Shown piece by piece: positions 31,466-43,375 of a DNA stretch of 64,000 bases. Within the stretch, counting starts at the first letter, position 1. Each line of letters begins with the position of its first letter. Position numbers and translations under genes: made by a program. Origin of the DNA: Xiphias gladius (taxonomy: Eukaryota; Chordata; Actinopteri; Istiophoriformes; Xiphiidae); assembly GCF_016859285.1 (NCBI RefSeq), contig NC_053414.1:33855912-33919911 (forward strand), in the 5' to 3' direction. The notes beneath the pieces were generated by a model that did no database searches, was not told the DNA's origin, and saw only the letters and a list, made by a program, of their open reading frames with translations.

Positions 31466-33318
31466 TAAAATAAATTTTAGGTCTGTAATCCAGTTGCATG
31501 CTAATGTACTGTACAGTATGTAATGCATTTTCACAGGGAAAATGACAAAGCATTTACACTAAAATTACTCAAATTAATTTTGAGTGTGATGTTTTCAGAC
31601 ATTTGTTCTATAATGCACAACAGAACTGGAGAAACTCAAACAGCTGGTTGAAGAACATATACAATTTGATAAGCATTTCTATTCTGTCCTCCTTCTGTAT
31701 TGCATTATGCTGTACTGGAGTTTCTGTTTCTCTGGTCACTCAGTGTAATGTGCAAACAGGACAAACTAAAGGTTTCAGAAGAACACTGAAGAGTCAGCTC
31801 AGTGGAGAGAAGTGTTATTCGTCTAAAAAATGAAGGCTGCATAGAAACTCTTCATGTGCACGGTATTTTATTGCGTGAATAACAAAACAGGCCAGACTTC
31901 TGACGTGTTTTCAGCAGACTTCTCCATTCACGTACAGGAGCAAATATACATACAAGCCTTGGAATGCAGCTCAAATGAAATGCAACATGACAATAAGGTC
32001 GTCAGTTTCAAAATATTTGTAAATTACAAACCAAAAACAAATTAGTAATAAAATAATAAATGCGGGATAAAACCTCAGTATGACCAAAAAGCAAATCTAA
32101 ATAGTGCATATTTTTAACAGTTAAAAAACTCAAAATCCTGATTAAGAACGTTATCAAGAAACAAAAGTAGCACGAAGTAATGCAAGAAAATTCATTTAAA
32201 TGCCTAAAAAAAAAACCTCTTGATCTGGTCCAAAAAGACCAAAAGAAGCCGCTCACCAACCTTTCTGATGAATCATTCTGTAAAGGCAATTTATAAGGAA
32301 TAAATAAATAAGACAAAACTGGATGCGTCAATGACTCAGACAATTCTGGAATGTGATGTGAACTTCTGTTTGAAGCTGCAAACATGCTCTCAGTTCATCA
32401 TCATGCTAATCACAGCTTTAGAGAATTAAAGGTTTAACAGTATTCAGACAATGAATATGCCAGACAAGTGTTTGACATAATTTTGATCGGCTAACATGAC
32501 TTCAAAATTTGAGTGAAAATGTGGAAATGCAAAGTCACTGTGAAGCTTCCAGGATGTGTACACAGTCTAAAAGATCCAGTCAGTGATGATCATATTTACC
32601 AACATCATGGCACTGTCTGATGATGTAACTATCTGTCAGCACTGAAGAAATCTGACACACTCTTCACTGATGTTTCATCAAAGTCAAATGACATTCAATA
32701 TACACAGTGTGTTCAGGTGAACACTCACATCTTAATATGTTCTCTGTTGATTTTGGCTGCTAAGATCACCCTTCAATAAACAGACTCTGCACAGTTTCAC
32801 AACCCCAGGCTCAGGACCCGATGTGGGGTCCCTTGATATGAAGACAGGCTCATGGATAATTTCTGACCGATACATTTCCAGTATACAACAAAACTGAGTG
32901 GACCCCTATGCAATATCACTAAAATGTTAAATTATTCATATCTCTGTCATCTTACAATAACTTATTTTTCTGTTGAAATGTACAGTATTGGAGCTAATGT
33001 ATGATTAGAAACAAATAGGATAGATGAACTACATTGATACAGGCCCTAAAGTGCAACCCTAAAGACACAAAGGTGAGCACACCTGGGACTTCCACTTAAG
33101 GCCAAATGCATGAACAGGGTAATAAAATAACTGTGGACACAGCTACCTCAGTTTGGGGGACACACCCTGGTTGTGTCTAATGCATCTAATAAAGTGGGAA
33201 TGTTCTGATGTGGGGCTACATGAGTGCAAATGGTGTAGGGAAGATGGTATTTATAGATGGCAATATGAATGCAAGCCTGTATACCAAAATACTGAATGAA
33301 AAGACGATTCCAGACTCA
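31466..33318. other. intergenic sequence, nothing recognised
   Basis: AT-rich. Open frames at 31603-32385 have no recognisable family and no splice or promoter support. Confidence 0.45.
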
Positions 33319-33555
33319 AGAAGCTTAGCTGGTTGAGGCAGACGGCCGCCCACCATGTGCCAGTTTCTACCCGTTAAAAGGGAGTTTTTCCTTGCCACTG
33401 TCATCAAGTGCTTGCTCATTGGGGAATTTTGGGTCCCTGTAAATAATATTGTAAAGACTGTACAGTCTAGACCTCCGCTATATGAAAAGTGTCCTGAGAT
33501 AACCTTTGTTATGATTTGGTTCTATATAAAGAAAATTGAGTTGAATTGAATTGAA
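33319..33555 (+). mobile_element. LINE 3' end (L2/CR1 type) with TTGAA tail
   Basis: The text 'taaaagggagtttttccttg' followed by 'ttatgatttggttctatata' and the terminal 'gagttgaattgaattgaatt' is the familiar 3' end of teleost L2-like LINEs. It ends in a short (TTGAA)n-type tail. It is 5'-truncated, as expected of target-primed insertion. Confidence 0.75.
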
Positions 33556-33910
33556 TTTGCAGGAGAGGAATTTTCCAACATGACAATGATCCCAAATACA
33601 ATTCAAAAATCATATAAGCGTTTGTAAAGAAGAAAAAAGTGAAAACTATGACCAGGACAAGGATGTCCCCCGACTTAAATCCAATAAAAAAAAACCTTTG
33701 GAGTATTTTAAAGCAGACGGTAGAGCAACAAAGCCCCTCCAGCAAAGAGCAGATGAAAAGAATCATCTCTCCACAGATCTGTGTTGGACTGGTATCATCC
33801 ATGTCCAGGATGATCAAATCTGTCATCGAAAATAAAGGTGGACATACAAAATAACTGCATTAAAAGTCAGTTCACCCTTTAGTGAAGGGTGAATTTACTT
33901 TTATTGCAGT
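33556..33910 (+). mobile_element. Tc1-like transposase fragment
   Basis: It reads 'acatgacaatgatcccaaa' and then a frame encoding MSPDLNPIKKNLWSILKQTVE (first 20 residues are the motif), a Tc1 DD34E C-terminal block with a glutamate changed or shifted. The left terminus is missing because it abuts the LINE tail; the right part runs to about 33910. Confidence 0.75.
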
Positions 33911-34109
33911 TTAATAAGGACCTTTCATTATAGTTTAATTAGTAGAACATTTCTGTTTTTCATTCTTCTTGGGCTTTGGCTAAAAACAAATAGAATTTAA
34001 ATAAATGGATAGGATTTGTAGTTACTTAGCATATCAATGATACTGACCAGGTGTGTACTCAGTTTTGTTATATACTACAAATTTATTTGATATCATTTGT
34101 AATAGAAAA

Positions 34110-34525
34110 TAGATTAAAACAACAGCCATTCTATAGCAGCTCTGTGTGGCTGAACCTAGGTGCAGTGGTGCTTTGAGCTAAATGCTAACATACAAACAAT
34201 GACACTGCTAACATGCTAATGTTTAGCAGGTATAATGTCAACCATGGTCATCATGTTCACTATCTTAGCATACAGCTGAGGTTGATGGGAATGTCACTGG
34301 ATTTGCAGATATTTGGTCATGAACCAAAGTATTGGACAAATTAAAATTTTGACCAGATGGTGGTGCTGGATGAAAAGTCAGAGCATCACCAAAGTGAGTA
34401 GGATGTCTGTAAATTTCATAGCAATCCACCCAACCTTCTCTGGCTCCCACTCCTCAAATTTGTTGAGATATTTTAGTCTGGACAAAAGTGGTGGACTGAC
34501 CGACTTTTGCCACCTATAAAAGCTA
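34110..34525 (+). repeat. teleost interspersed repeat with mini-repeats of 'gctaacatgctaa'
   Basis: 'gctttgagctaaatgctaac', 'ggtcatgaaccaaagtattg', 'gttgagatattttagtctgg' and 'agtggtggactgaccgac' are familiar phrases of a widespread fish repeat. It has no coding capacity. Confidence 0.6.
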
Positions 34526-36813
34526 CACTACTAGCCTGGCAAAAAAAAAAAAAATATCATCATTCAGTAGACTCTTTCCATTTCGACCATTTCAGATATG
34601 ATGTCTAAAACTGTGAAATGGCCTAAAGCCGGGCAGACACTTTATGGACTAAGCCCGATTTCAATTCAGATCAGTTGTCATCTGACATGCAGTTTGGGGG
34701 AGGGGGTCACAACGCTGATTAACTGACAGATGATCAGAAGGGCAGACGTTTTTGGTTGGCTGTCTGCAATTTGATCTGTTTCATGGTCCGATTTCTCCAC
34801 ATGGCTGCAGTTAAAAGATTGGTTATCAACTGCAGTGAGCTTGTTTTACTATTTACTAGTATTTTAGATGTTGTGGCTAAACCTGTAGTCTTCACCGTGA
34901 CTGTATTGTGATATAAAACAGAACTTTGCTGCAGAACAAAAAACTATATTGTCTGCATCTTTCACTTCTTCTTACTTTCTATTCATAATAGAATAGCACA
35001 AAGTGAAGGTGCCTTTCTCTCTTTTTGTCAGCATAGAGAAAACGGTCAGTTGTTTAAATAAACTTTAAGGGAACCATCACTGGTAAAAAAAACCAACTAG
35101 GATTTTTGTCTTTATGTTCATCCTGAGCTCCACATTATGGCTAATGAATTGATCCATACAGTGAAGCATAAAGTCGTTAGTTCTGAAGGCAGATTAAAAC
35201 CTGAAGTTTTAATTAAAACAACGTACAGATTAATAAAAACGCACAGCGACTGCCCAACTTAAAGAATGATTAGGAAACATCCTCCCTGTTCCTGAAAAAA
35301 GAATATAAAAAACTACCATCTTCAGATTTTCAAACCATCTTGACTATGGTCTATTTGCAGGGGTCATGAGAATTTTGGGAGCTCCAAACCAGAGTGCCTG
35401 GCCCATAAAGGAAACTGTATTATACGAAGCTCCACTTGATGCTGAGGCTCAATCACTGCTTTCTTCTAAAACATAAAAATACTACGTACCTTGTTAATGA
35501 CATAACCAGTGACGTAACTACATTTTAGATACGCTGTAACGGGATTTTGTTTTTAATATGCTGCCCTGCGTGAAGCACTTTGTAACTTGAGTTTTTAAAA
35601 GTGATCTATAAATAATAATAATTATTATCAGAATTTAGGTACTTAAAAACTATGTGCTACCCAATCAGTATATAACCTTCAAATAAGAAAACGTCTCACA
35701 AGTTAGCCATGAATGCATGGCATGAATATAGGCAAAATGACATGTTATCTGAGAGCTGAAGACAGTCATGTTCATCTCAGTTTGAGAGGCAAATACAATG
35801 AATTTTAAGAAAGCAACAACAAACGAAGGTGATCCAAAATCTGTAAAAAATAAAGTGAAATGAAATTGCTTGAATGTTTTGTCAGAAAAGTTTGAATGAG
35901 CTGGGTCTGTCCACACCAGGACAAAGTGAAGTCTGTAGAGATGAATAGGGATGCTGTCTAACTATTAGTAAACTTGAGTAATACCACCTGACTCATACAG
36001 ATGTGTCGAGGCTCCCATATTGTGTCTAATTTCTATCGAAAACCACAAGGAACCCGAATGTTTAACACTGCAAATGAATTCTATGCCATACACAGCCTAC
36101 TTTGTGTGCACCAGAGTTATAATTTGTTTAAAATGTATTTACAGTTAATTGTAAAATGGTTAAAAAAAAACAAACAAAAAAAACAAAACATCTACTCTGA
36201 ATTAAATTAGTTGCATAAAAAAAATCTAAATCAAAAAAGAACAAAGTAGCAACACATTCACTACTCCCTCATTATTAATTAGCAAGAACTCAACTGACTC
36301 TCCTAAATGAGCAGTCAATCAGACTTCACAGCTTTGACCAGAAATGTGCTGTGTAGACTTCAGTAACGTGATGCACATGGCAGGTCAGCACAGCACATTT
36401 CCAGGTCTTACACTGATATACTGGACCACTATACAGCATTACAGCCCTCATCAAAGGCTGGTTTACTGTATCTCAGTTTGCTTCCCGACTCAAGTGTACA
36501 CTTGTTCTCTTTGTTCAGTTCTAAAAAAGGGAAAATAAAATGAGTTCACTATAGCTGCACAAGTGTTGAATTACTGGGTTTAAAGAAAGTTTAGGGTTAA
36601 ATTGTGCTGAAAAGAGACAGAATTACTATAGCAATTTCAATTCTCAATTAATCCGCATCTCAATAAGTGATCCTAACTGACACCAGTACTGTGCTGATTC
36701 ATGAGTGAACAATCTGAACACTTGGAAGAGGAGAGCGAAGAAGAGGTGGAGGAGGAGCTGACCTGGACTTGTAAGTTCCATCCAGAAGTCAAAGTTGAGC
36801 GATACAAACTGTC
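34526..36813. other. tmx2: intergenic sequence and tmx2 3' UTR
   Basis: The part next to 36813 is the tmx2 3' UTR on the minus strand, of unknown length. No convincing poly(A) signal was settled on. No other exon or mobile element with clear ends was seen. Confidence 0.45.
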
Positions 36814-36993
36814 TTATTTGTCCTTCTTGGATTCGGACTCTTCCTTGTGGGCACTGACTCCTTGCTGCTCTGCTTCCTCCTCCTCAGGGACTGGTGGGAA
36901 CTGGGATTGGCTGAACTTGTCTTCTTTTGTCTTGTTAAGTTTCTTGGATTTCTGATAGAGTTCGTTCAGATTGAACTCTCTGATGATGTTCTC
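36814..36993 (-). CDS. tmx2: tmx2 coding exon 8, C-terminus
   Basis: It encodes residues 249-307: [19 protein letters not shown], an acidic Glu-rich tail and the terminal KKDK. The acceptor in complement is ccaccag. Both the [10 protein letters not shown] block and the dilysine end are family features. Confidence 0.96.
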   Translation of the reverse strand, partial: ENIIREFNLNELYQKSKKLNKTKEDKFSQSQFPPVPEEEEAEQQGVSAHKEESESKKDK

Positions 36994-38835
36994 CTGGTGG
37001 GGAAAGACAGAGGTTTTCTTGAGTAGTTTGGCAAATCTTTTTGTAATGAAAAAAAATACATACATGTTTATATTCCCCAGACTGAGGAAAAAAGCATTAC
37101 GCTATAATTGGTAGTGTATTGGTACCAATATCAAAAATGATATCCAAGTCTACTGATTAATGACAACAACTGCAGGCCTTTGGAGACTATATTAAGCAAC
37201 TACCCACTTAAAACAACATGTGCATTGAAAGGGTTACTGGTCACTGAAATTGCTCCTCTTGTCCATACTGACTGAAATTTACCACTGACATCTCTTCCCG
37301 AAGGAACTGCAATGTAACTTATGAGGGACAAAATCCGCAGTCCCTGCTCTGTGCAACAAAAACTTCTAAAGTTCAGCTGAAGCTTCCAAAGTTAAATTCT
37401 TTTTAGAACACAATTCCTGCTGTGTGATCTAACCCTTGACTCCAGCTCAGCCAGGAATCAGTATCTGTGGAAACTCAAAGAGGGATTTGTGTGCTAAAAA
37501 GACTAACTGTGGAAAATATCCTCTTCATTTGTCTAACATAGTTTGCAGAAACCTACTATTAATAAACTGAATCAGCTGATTTAAGACAGACTTGAAAAAT
37601 GGGAACTGATCCTTAAAAATACACAAAACATAAGCACTAAAATATACCACCACAAACTTAAATACCATTATGAAATGTTAAGAAAAAATAATTTAAAACC
37701 TGAGGGTTTTGACATGGTTTCACCAACTGGCTGTGAATATTGGGTCAAGTGCTATTTAGTATCAGTGACGTGACTCATTTTATGTTTCAGTCCAACACTA
37801 AAACACCGAAACCTTCTAGCTGACATACTATTAGCAAATATGAAATTTCAAGGAAGCCACAGTGTGTATTTTATATTTTAAATGCCAGAGGTCACTTTTC
37901 AGCTGCTTAAAAATTAGACTCATAATGCATAATTAATTCAATTAATGCTAGAAATGCATTTAAAGCATCCTTGTTTAGTTCAGTCTACCACTTAAAATGA
38001 GGGTGAAAACATCTTTATAATACAGGTAAAACTGTAGCTGAATGTTAAAGTCTCTTCACTTTCTCTAATTCTATACAATACCTTTTGGAGAAATAGTTTG
38101 ATGGAAAAAAGACATTAAAGTATAAACTGCTACCATGTCCATAGTACAACAGCATGGTTGAACTAGTAAATTGATGTTTGCTGTTTTTGAAAACAAAGTA
38201 CACATTACTGTCAACATAAGCCGTGTATTTTTCTGATAAACAGTCACAGATCTGAAGTGTACTGTCCAGTCTGACCTCAGTGAAGCTCCAGGATACAGCT
38301 CTCCCCTTCTTGTCCACCTGGGGGCGTCGCATCACCTCCTTCCCTCCCTGGAACAACACCAGAGAGGGGAGCTGCTTGGACAGCGGAGATGTAGATACTT
38401 TGTACCTGTAGAACAGAGTTAAATCCACACAAAACAACATGTTCGTGTTTCTAGTCTGTTCTCTCTGAGATCAAAATAAAAGCTCATCATTCTGTAAAAA
38501 TTGAGGAAAAAAACTTCTCAAAGACAAAAGAGAATTAAAAAACAAAAGAGATCAATGTCTTACTTCTTGGAAACCTCTCCATAACGTCCAATGTCCACTT
38601 TACCAAACTTGAGGCCAGTACAGTTATACCTTAAATACAAGAACAGAAGTAACTGAAGTTACTCTTGTTAATGTGAGTGCATCTCATACTTTTACTGAGT
38701 GGATGGAATCTTACTTGAGAGAGAGATCAGCATAGACAGAAGCAAAGGACTGGCACTCTGGAGACCAGTTGGCAAAAAATTCAACAATCCATGTAACACG
38801 ACTGTCTCTGTCAAGCTCATCCTGGACACAGACAG

Positions 38836-38893
<58 letters not shown>

Positions 38894-41800
38894 ATTTAGA
38901 TTCATGATTAAAAAGAAATTGTACAGATCTTTGCTCTGACATGGAATGGCCAAACAGCTACCATTTTCACTCACATCAATGGTTTTGTCGCCAAAGTATT
39001 TGATGTACTCTGGTCCCATGTAAAGTGGAGGCTTACAGGTCATCAAAAAAACTAAAACAGACAAAGAACAAACAGAAGAGAATAGCATTAGGACTTTATC
39101 TTTGATGATATTTGCAGAATTAGAGCTACAACAATTAGTCCATTAGTTGATTAGTCAATTGACGGAACATCAACGGGCACAGATTTGACAATGTTATCAT
39201 TTAAGTCATTTATAAAGCAAAAATGCCACACATTCTCCAGTTGCACACTTTCCAATGTGCTTTTTTGTGTCATATCATTATAAATTGAATATTGAACAGT
39301 TAATATAAAGATGTCACCTTGGGTTCAAGGAAATGGTGGTGGGATTTTTTAAATTTTCATGACATTTTACAGACTTAATTATCACAATTTATCACCAGAT
39401 TAACCTACAACAAAGTAATTATTTGTCTCCTCTATGTGTTTAGGCTGTGCACTACAGAGCCCAATAGGTACTGTAATTCTAGGGGCCATTGCCATTACTG
39501 GAACTTTGGATGATACTATATAAACAAATAAGTTTTATTTGAATAGAAAATGGTATTGAATGAATATCTGTATTCACTTTCAACTTGGTATCTGAGCATC
39601 CCCAAAGGAATATTTATGTTTGCACCATCACTCTTCTTGAAGATATCTACTATTAAAGCACTGGCTCTGTTCTTCAATTATTGATAACTGAGCTTGATTA
39701 ATGTTTTTATGAAAGATTATGGCAGAGATTAATTTCACATTCTACTTTAAGTTAACTACTGTGCAGCAGCAGTGAATCCAATCAACAATTCACATTTAAT
39801 AGTGTCTGGACAACACTGGAGCTCTATGACTCAGAGGAATAAGATATATCTGTCTTTGATACACACACAATACTTGTTAGTTGGGAACATTCATTGTTGA
39901 TAGTGGTCTTTTAACCAGATTTGTTGACAATTAGAAAAATATACAAATATCACCAGACCTTAAGCCATATCTGACAAAAAAAACCCTAGTTTTTGACATC
40001 TGAATTTATAAGACAGGAAACAGAAGTGTCAGCTTATGTATGTGTATAACACTACTTGTTGGACTGACCTATGCAGAGTGTCAGGTAAAGCAATCCCATC
40101 CTGATATCCAGTCTGAAGAACAGGATCACATTGGCCACTTTGCTGAAGAGGATAATGTTGCCCACATGCTGCTCCACGGTTACTGACATGAACCAAATAC
40201 AGAGACTTTTCATGTTTTTGTTGAAATGCCACAAAACGGTATGAATTAGCAGGAGATAATGAAGCTCATCTGTTTTTAAAATCCCGACCAGTGGTGTTTC
40301 TACGATTCGACCAGTATGGTACCTGAAGGATGATGCTGATATTTTGTAACTGAATAAGATGACAGCTGATATTCATTGTCCTTAAAAAGTACTACTGTAA
40401 GCCTTAAACAGAAAGATAAATGATCTAATGTGTTACTTCTAGAATTTTATTCTTGTCACACTGAAAAAACAAACAAACATGAGTCAATAAAATTTTCCAC
40501 TGAAAACTTAGCTAAATATGATTAAAAAAAATTTGACAGACAGAGAATGACAATGACAGACATATATCTGACTGTTAAAGAATCATATTTGGCCAGTTAA
40601 CTGGTTTAATGTCACTTGTATCCTTACAGTTCTTGTTACTTAGTGTTGGCCATGGTCAGGAATACACCATTGTCAGATCATAACATGACATTTCACCGTA
40701 TTGCTGCTCAGAAGAAATTAATCCAGAACTAATAAAACAAAAAAAAATTACTCACTCGCTCGTCTGTTCTTCATCATTACGATGGCACTGAGAAACATGA
40801 GAATCTCCACTTCTCTCTGAGAACACAAATGTAACAAGTCTCATCTGTAGCCAGCCATGTTAACCAATCTGTTCATATTGGTATCATCCTTCAAGATCGT
40901 ACTAACATGGTTTGATCAAAGATGTAAATACTCAACATCCAACATAAAGTCGGATGACAAATTAAAGTAAAACCATACATAAAGTGTCTTAGTTAGGTGT
41001 TGGGCCACCATAAGCTGCCAGAACAGCTTCAATTCATTTTGGCATAGATTCTACAAATCTCTGTAACTTTACTGGAAGGATTTAACACCATTCTTTGAAA
41101 AGGTATTCCCTCATATTGTGTTTTGATGATGGTGGGTGAGAGTGCGTACTAACACTAAATCTGCCTTAGGTGTTCAACTGGGTTGCGATCTCGTGACGGC
41201 GAAAGCCATAACATATCATTCACATAATTTTCATACACATCAAACCATTCAGTGACCCCCCGTGCCCTATACATTGTACATAAATAATATAAATATATAT
41301 TAAAAAAAGAAAAAGAGAAAAAAAGAACTTGACTCAAACTATCCTGTACTGATTGTCCTTGCACTCTTAACGTAGTGACGTTACACGTCAACGACTACGC
41401 TAACGTTAGATACCTAAGCTAATACTGAATGGCGTACTGCAACTAGCTATACGTCATTCTGAATTTACAGTAACGATGGTTTACAGATTATATGTGCCGT
41501 ATAAAATATAATACCCTACTTAATTGTACCAAGTTATAAAATAAGTTTTGTGACTTATGTGTCGCTGCCAACAAGCACAACAGTTTGAATCTCTAGTTTT
41601 TTGACCGTAGTTTGGCCTGTCAGTCTCTCCGTGCAGCTAAAAACTGTCACCTGGCCCCATACCGCCAGCTTGTCCAACGATTCAAAACTATGTCGATCCA
41701 GCGAACAGCTCGCTACTACAGAGTTGATAACATTTCTTGAAAAGCAATTTGTGACGCATTTTCTACGGACCCAGTCGAAGTCGCAGGAGTTGCCGTCCTC

Positions 41801-41959
41801 TCGCTCTGTGGCCAGATGGTCGCAGATGCCAGGCGTCTTGCGGACAGCTAGAAAGGCTACGGACATAAAGAGAGAAGCTACATAGTAGGGCTTCAGCAGC
41901 CACTTGTACACCTGTGGAAGGTGATACAGGAAAGCGAATAATGGCGTTAGCAGAGCCAT
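36814..41959 (-). CDS. tmx2: Thioredoxin-related transmembrane protein 2, complete 8-exon coding region
   Basis: This is an ER membrane protein of the disulfide-isomerase family; in mammals it sits at the ER-mitochondria contact region. Coding exons in transcript order are 41959-41771, 40816-40756, 40182-40069, 39051-38975, 38821-38715, 38629-38564, 38405-38276 and 36993-36814; all are GT-AG, phases are consistent, and the product is 307 residues (human about 296). Visible features are an N-terminal hydrophobic segment (about 22-39), CDFDW at 59-63, [13 protein letters not shown] (66-78), further hydrophobic helices at about 93-128 ([33 protein letters not shown]), and [13 protein letters not shown]. 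The thioredoxin-like domain covers about 148-250. Its active-site position reads WSPEC at 166-170 instead of CxxC, with a cis-Pro-type LPSLVLF near 217-223. The tail is acidic and ends KKDK, a dilysine-type ER retrieval signal. The gene converges with zdhhc5. Confidence 0.97.
36994..38275. other. tmx2: tmx2 intron 7
   Basis: Non-coding sequence; no mobile element was recognised. Confidence 0.6.
38276..38405 (-). CDS. tmx2: tmx2 coding exon 7
   Basis: It encodes residues 205-248: [20 protein letters not shown], then [19 protein letters not shown] and SFTE. This is the C-terminal half of the thioredoxin fold. The donor in complement is gtcaga. Confidence 0.97.
38564..38629 (-). CDS. tmx2: tmx2 coding exon 6
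   Basis: A 66-base exon encoding [20 protein letters not shown] (183-204). The donor is gtaaga. It is too short to appear as an open frame by itself but agrees in phase with both neighbours. Confidence 0.95.
38715..38821 (-). CDS. tmx2: tmx2 coding exon 5 (active-site exon)
   Basis: It encodes residues 148-182: [19 protein letters not shown], then SPEC and [12 protein letters not shown]. The redox-type motif is SPEC, and human TMX2 has SNDC, so only the second cysteine (170) is present. Confidence 0.97.
38840..38892. repeat. (CA)n microsatellite
   Basis: CA dinucleotides with one interruption, in tmx2 intron 4. It lies just upstream of the exon 5 acceptor in transcript orientation, as a (TG)n tract. 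Confidence 0.96.
38975..39051 (-). CDS. tmx2: tmx2 coding exon 4
   Basis: It encodes residues 122-147: [20 protein letters not shown] and GDKTID. The acceptor in complement is ttttag and the donor gtgagt. Confidence 0.97.
39052..40068. other. tmx2: tmx2 intron 3
   Basis: Non-coding; no repeat family was recognised. Confidence 0.55.
40069..40182 (-). CDS. tmx2: tmx2 coding exon 3
   Basis: It encodes residues 84-121: [19 protein letters not shown] and [18 protein letters not shown], two hydrophobic helices. The acceptor is atgtcag and the donor gtcagt in complement. Confidence 0.97.
40756..40816 (-). CDS. tmx2: tmx2 coding exon 2
   Basis: A 61-base exon encoding [20 protein letters not shown] (64-83) plus one base. 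The acceptor is ttctcag and the donor gtgagt in complement. It matches human TMX2 almost residue for residue. Confidence 0.96.
40979..41392 (-). mobile_element. Tc1-like fragment, family E, copy 2, in tmx2 intron 1
   Basis: It begins 'gttgggccaccataagctgc' and includes 'gaaggatttaacaccattct'. The minus strand encodes the decayed transposase block '[20 protein letters not shown]', which corresponds to the Tc1 '[14 protein letters not shown]' motif. It is truncated after about 400 bases. Confidence 0.8.
41771..41959 (-). CDS. tmx2: tmx2 coding exon 1, start codon
   Basis: It encodes residues 1-63, [20 protein letters not shown] to GNSCDFDW. The ATG at 41959-41957 is the first in frame and sits in a good context (aaaatggc in complement gives a G at +4). 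The donor is gtccgt. Confidence 0.96.
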
Positions 41960-42408
41960 TTTCCAATTAATTATCGTACTACCACTAAAACAGGAAGTGA
42001 AGCCCGAAAAATCGGAGCCTTCCGATGATGAAGCCGTTAGCTTAATATGACTAGCTCAATGATAACCGTTTGGTGCTTAGAGGTGGAAGGAATTACAACT
42101 TCCTGTTTAGTTAAAAAATAAATCCCCACATAAATACATGGCATTCACCAAGCCAGATGTAAATGTCTTTTTTTTATTGTATTTTAAAATGTATTTTATG
42201 TAAATATAATATTATGCTATCTATTTCAATACATTTTTGTGTTCCTCACACGCATGGATTGCGTTTTCTCACCCCAAATTAACACATATCCGCTTTTATT
42301 ACGAAAGTGGAAGACTGAACTTCCTGTGGAGCTATTGTTAACTCTTGGTAGCTTGGTGCAGCTCTGCAGTTTGCCCTCGGCAAAATTGTGAAGATTTAAA
42401 GGGCCGGA
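41960..42408. promoter_or_regulatory. tmx2: probable tmx2 promoter/5' UTR region, possibly bidirectional
   Basis: It lies immediately upstream of the tmx2 start and contains scattered CpG and ETS-like ACTTCCTG/CAGGAAGT strings (near 41992, 42098 and 42318), typical of housekeeping promoters. A plus-strand ATG exon candidate starts at 42409, so the region may drive both directions. Confidence 0.45.
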
Positions 42409-42462
42409 ATGAGGTGCGGAGGACAATCAGGGCGAATGTGTTGTAACAGAGTGTGCTGCATG
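42409..42462 (+). CDS. candidate first coding exon of an unknown gene
   Basis: An 18-codon frame reads MRCGGQSGRMCCNRVCCM and ends at CATG followed by a strong donor, gtaagg. It is Cys-rich at its start. I do not recognise the family and found no matching downstream exon; only the position near a promoter-like region supports it. Confidence 0.2.
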
Positions 42463-42680
42463 GTAAGGTCAGAGAATAGGTCACTCCTAAGTCCAAGATT
42501 CCTTCATGGTTCTTGTGAGGCTTTCAGGTTGTCAAAAGTTAAAAAAGGTAGCTGTTCTAATTACTTATTGGAAAAGGAAAGATCCAGAGTACTGTGGCAT
42601 TTGTTTTTAACTGCAGCCTTTTTCACTGAGGTCAACTTGGGTTGTAATACTGGGAAAAACAAGTGTTACTAATAACATTA

Positions 42681-43100
42681 AAGGTGCTATATTTAAGTTT
42701 TTTTAAATGCTATATAGCTAACATTAACCATAACAGCTGTTTGCTTAAAAGCCTAGAAGAAAGGCTGCAAGTTCAGCATCAAACGTCATTTCTTTACGTG
42801 CTACTTCTTCATTCTCTCATGTTGGACTGAGGGCAGACTGGACACTACAGTGACTCACTATCAGAAAGTGATGAGATGGGCCAGTCAGGCAGGGGCTAGC
42901 TGGTTAGCATGCTAACTACAGTAGAAGAGGAGATAGAAATAGAAGCAAAACGAGTAAAAATTGCCATTGCTTTCCATTGTTGGAGACAGCTCTTGGCAAG
43001 TAAAGGAATGAAGTTTGATGCTGAACATTTCTTCTAGACTGCTACGTAAACAGCTGTTGGCTATGTAGTGCTAGCAAAAACTTACATATAGCATTTTTAA
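42681..43100. mobile_element. foldback MITE with long inverted arms
   Basis: The two ends are long imperfect inverted repeats. The outer parts are 'ggtgctatatttaag' against 'gctatatgtaag' in complement. The inner parts at 42771-42796 and 43001-43026 match at 23 of 26 positions ('gttcagcatcaaac...tcatt'). About 200 bases of non-coding sequence lie between. No transposase is present. Confidence 0.85.
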
Positions 43101-43264
43101 CGTCTTAAAAAAAAAAATTTTAAACAGCTTTTTTCTATTCAAGTTTCCAAGTATAACATGACAGTGTAACAGTGAGCCAGTATACACCACATCAGGAACC
43201 TGAAACTGAAACAGCTAAATGGAATTCAACTGTCAATGACATGACATGTAAAAATGTATTCTGC

Positions 43265-43291
43265 AAATTTTATTTATTTATTTATTTATTT
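43265..43291. repeat. (TTTA)n microsatellite
   Basis: Six to seven TTTA units. A similar tract lies at 48335-48360. Confidence 0.9.
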
Positions 43292-43375
43292 GGTTGGTTA
43301 ATTTACAGTTATTCTACAAACTGTTTGAGATGGTAAGTATTCTTCCGTGGATTAAGATAAACTAAAGCAAACCAA

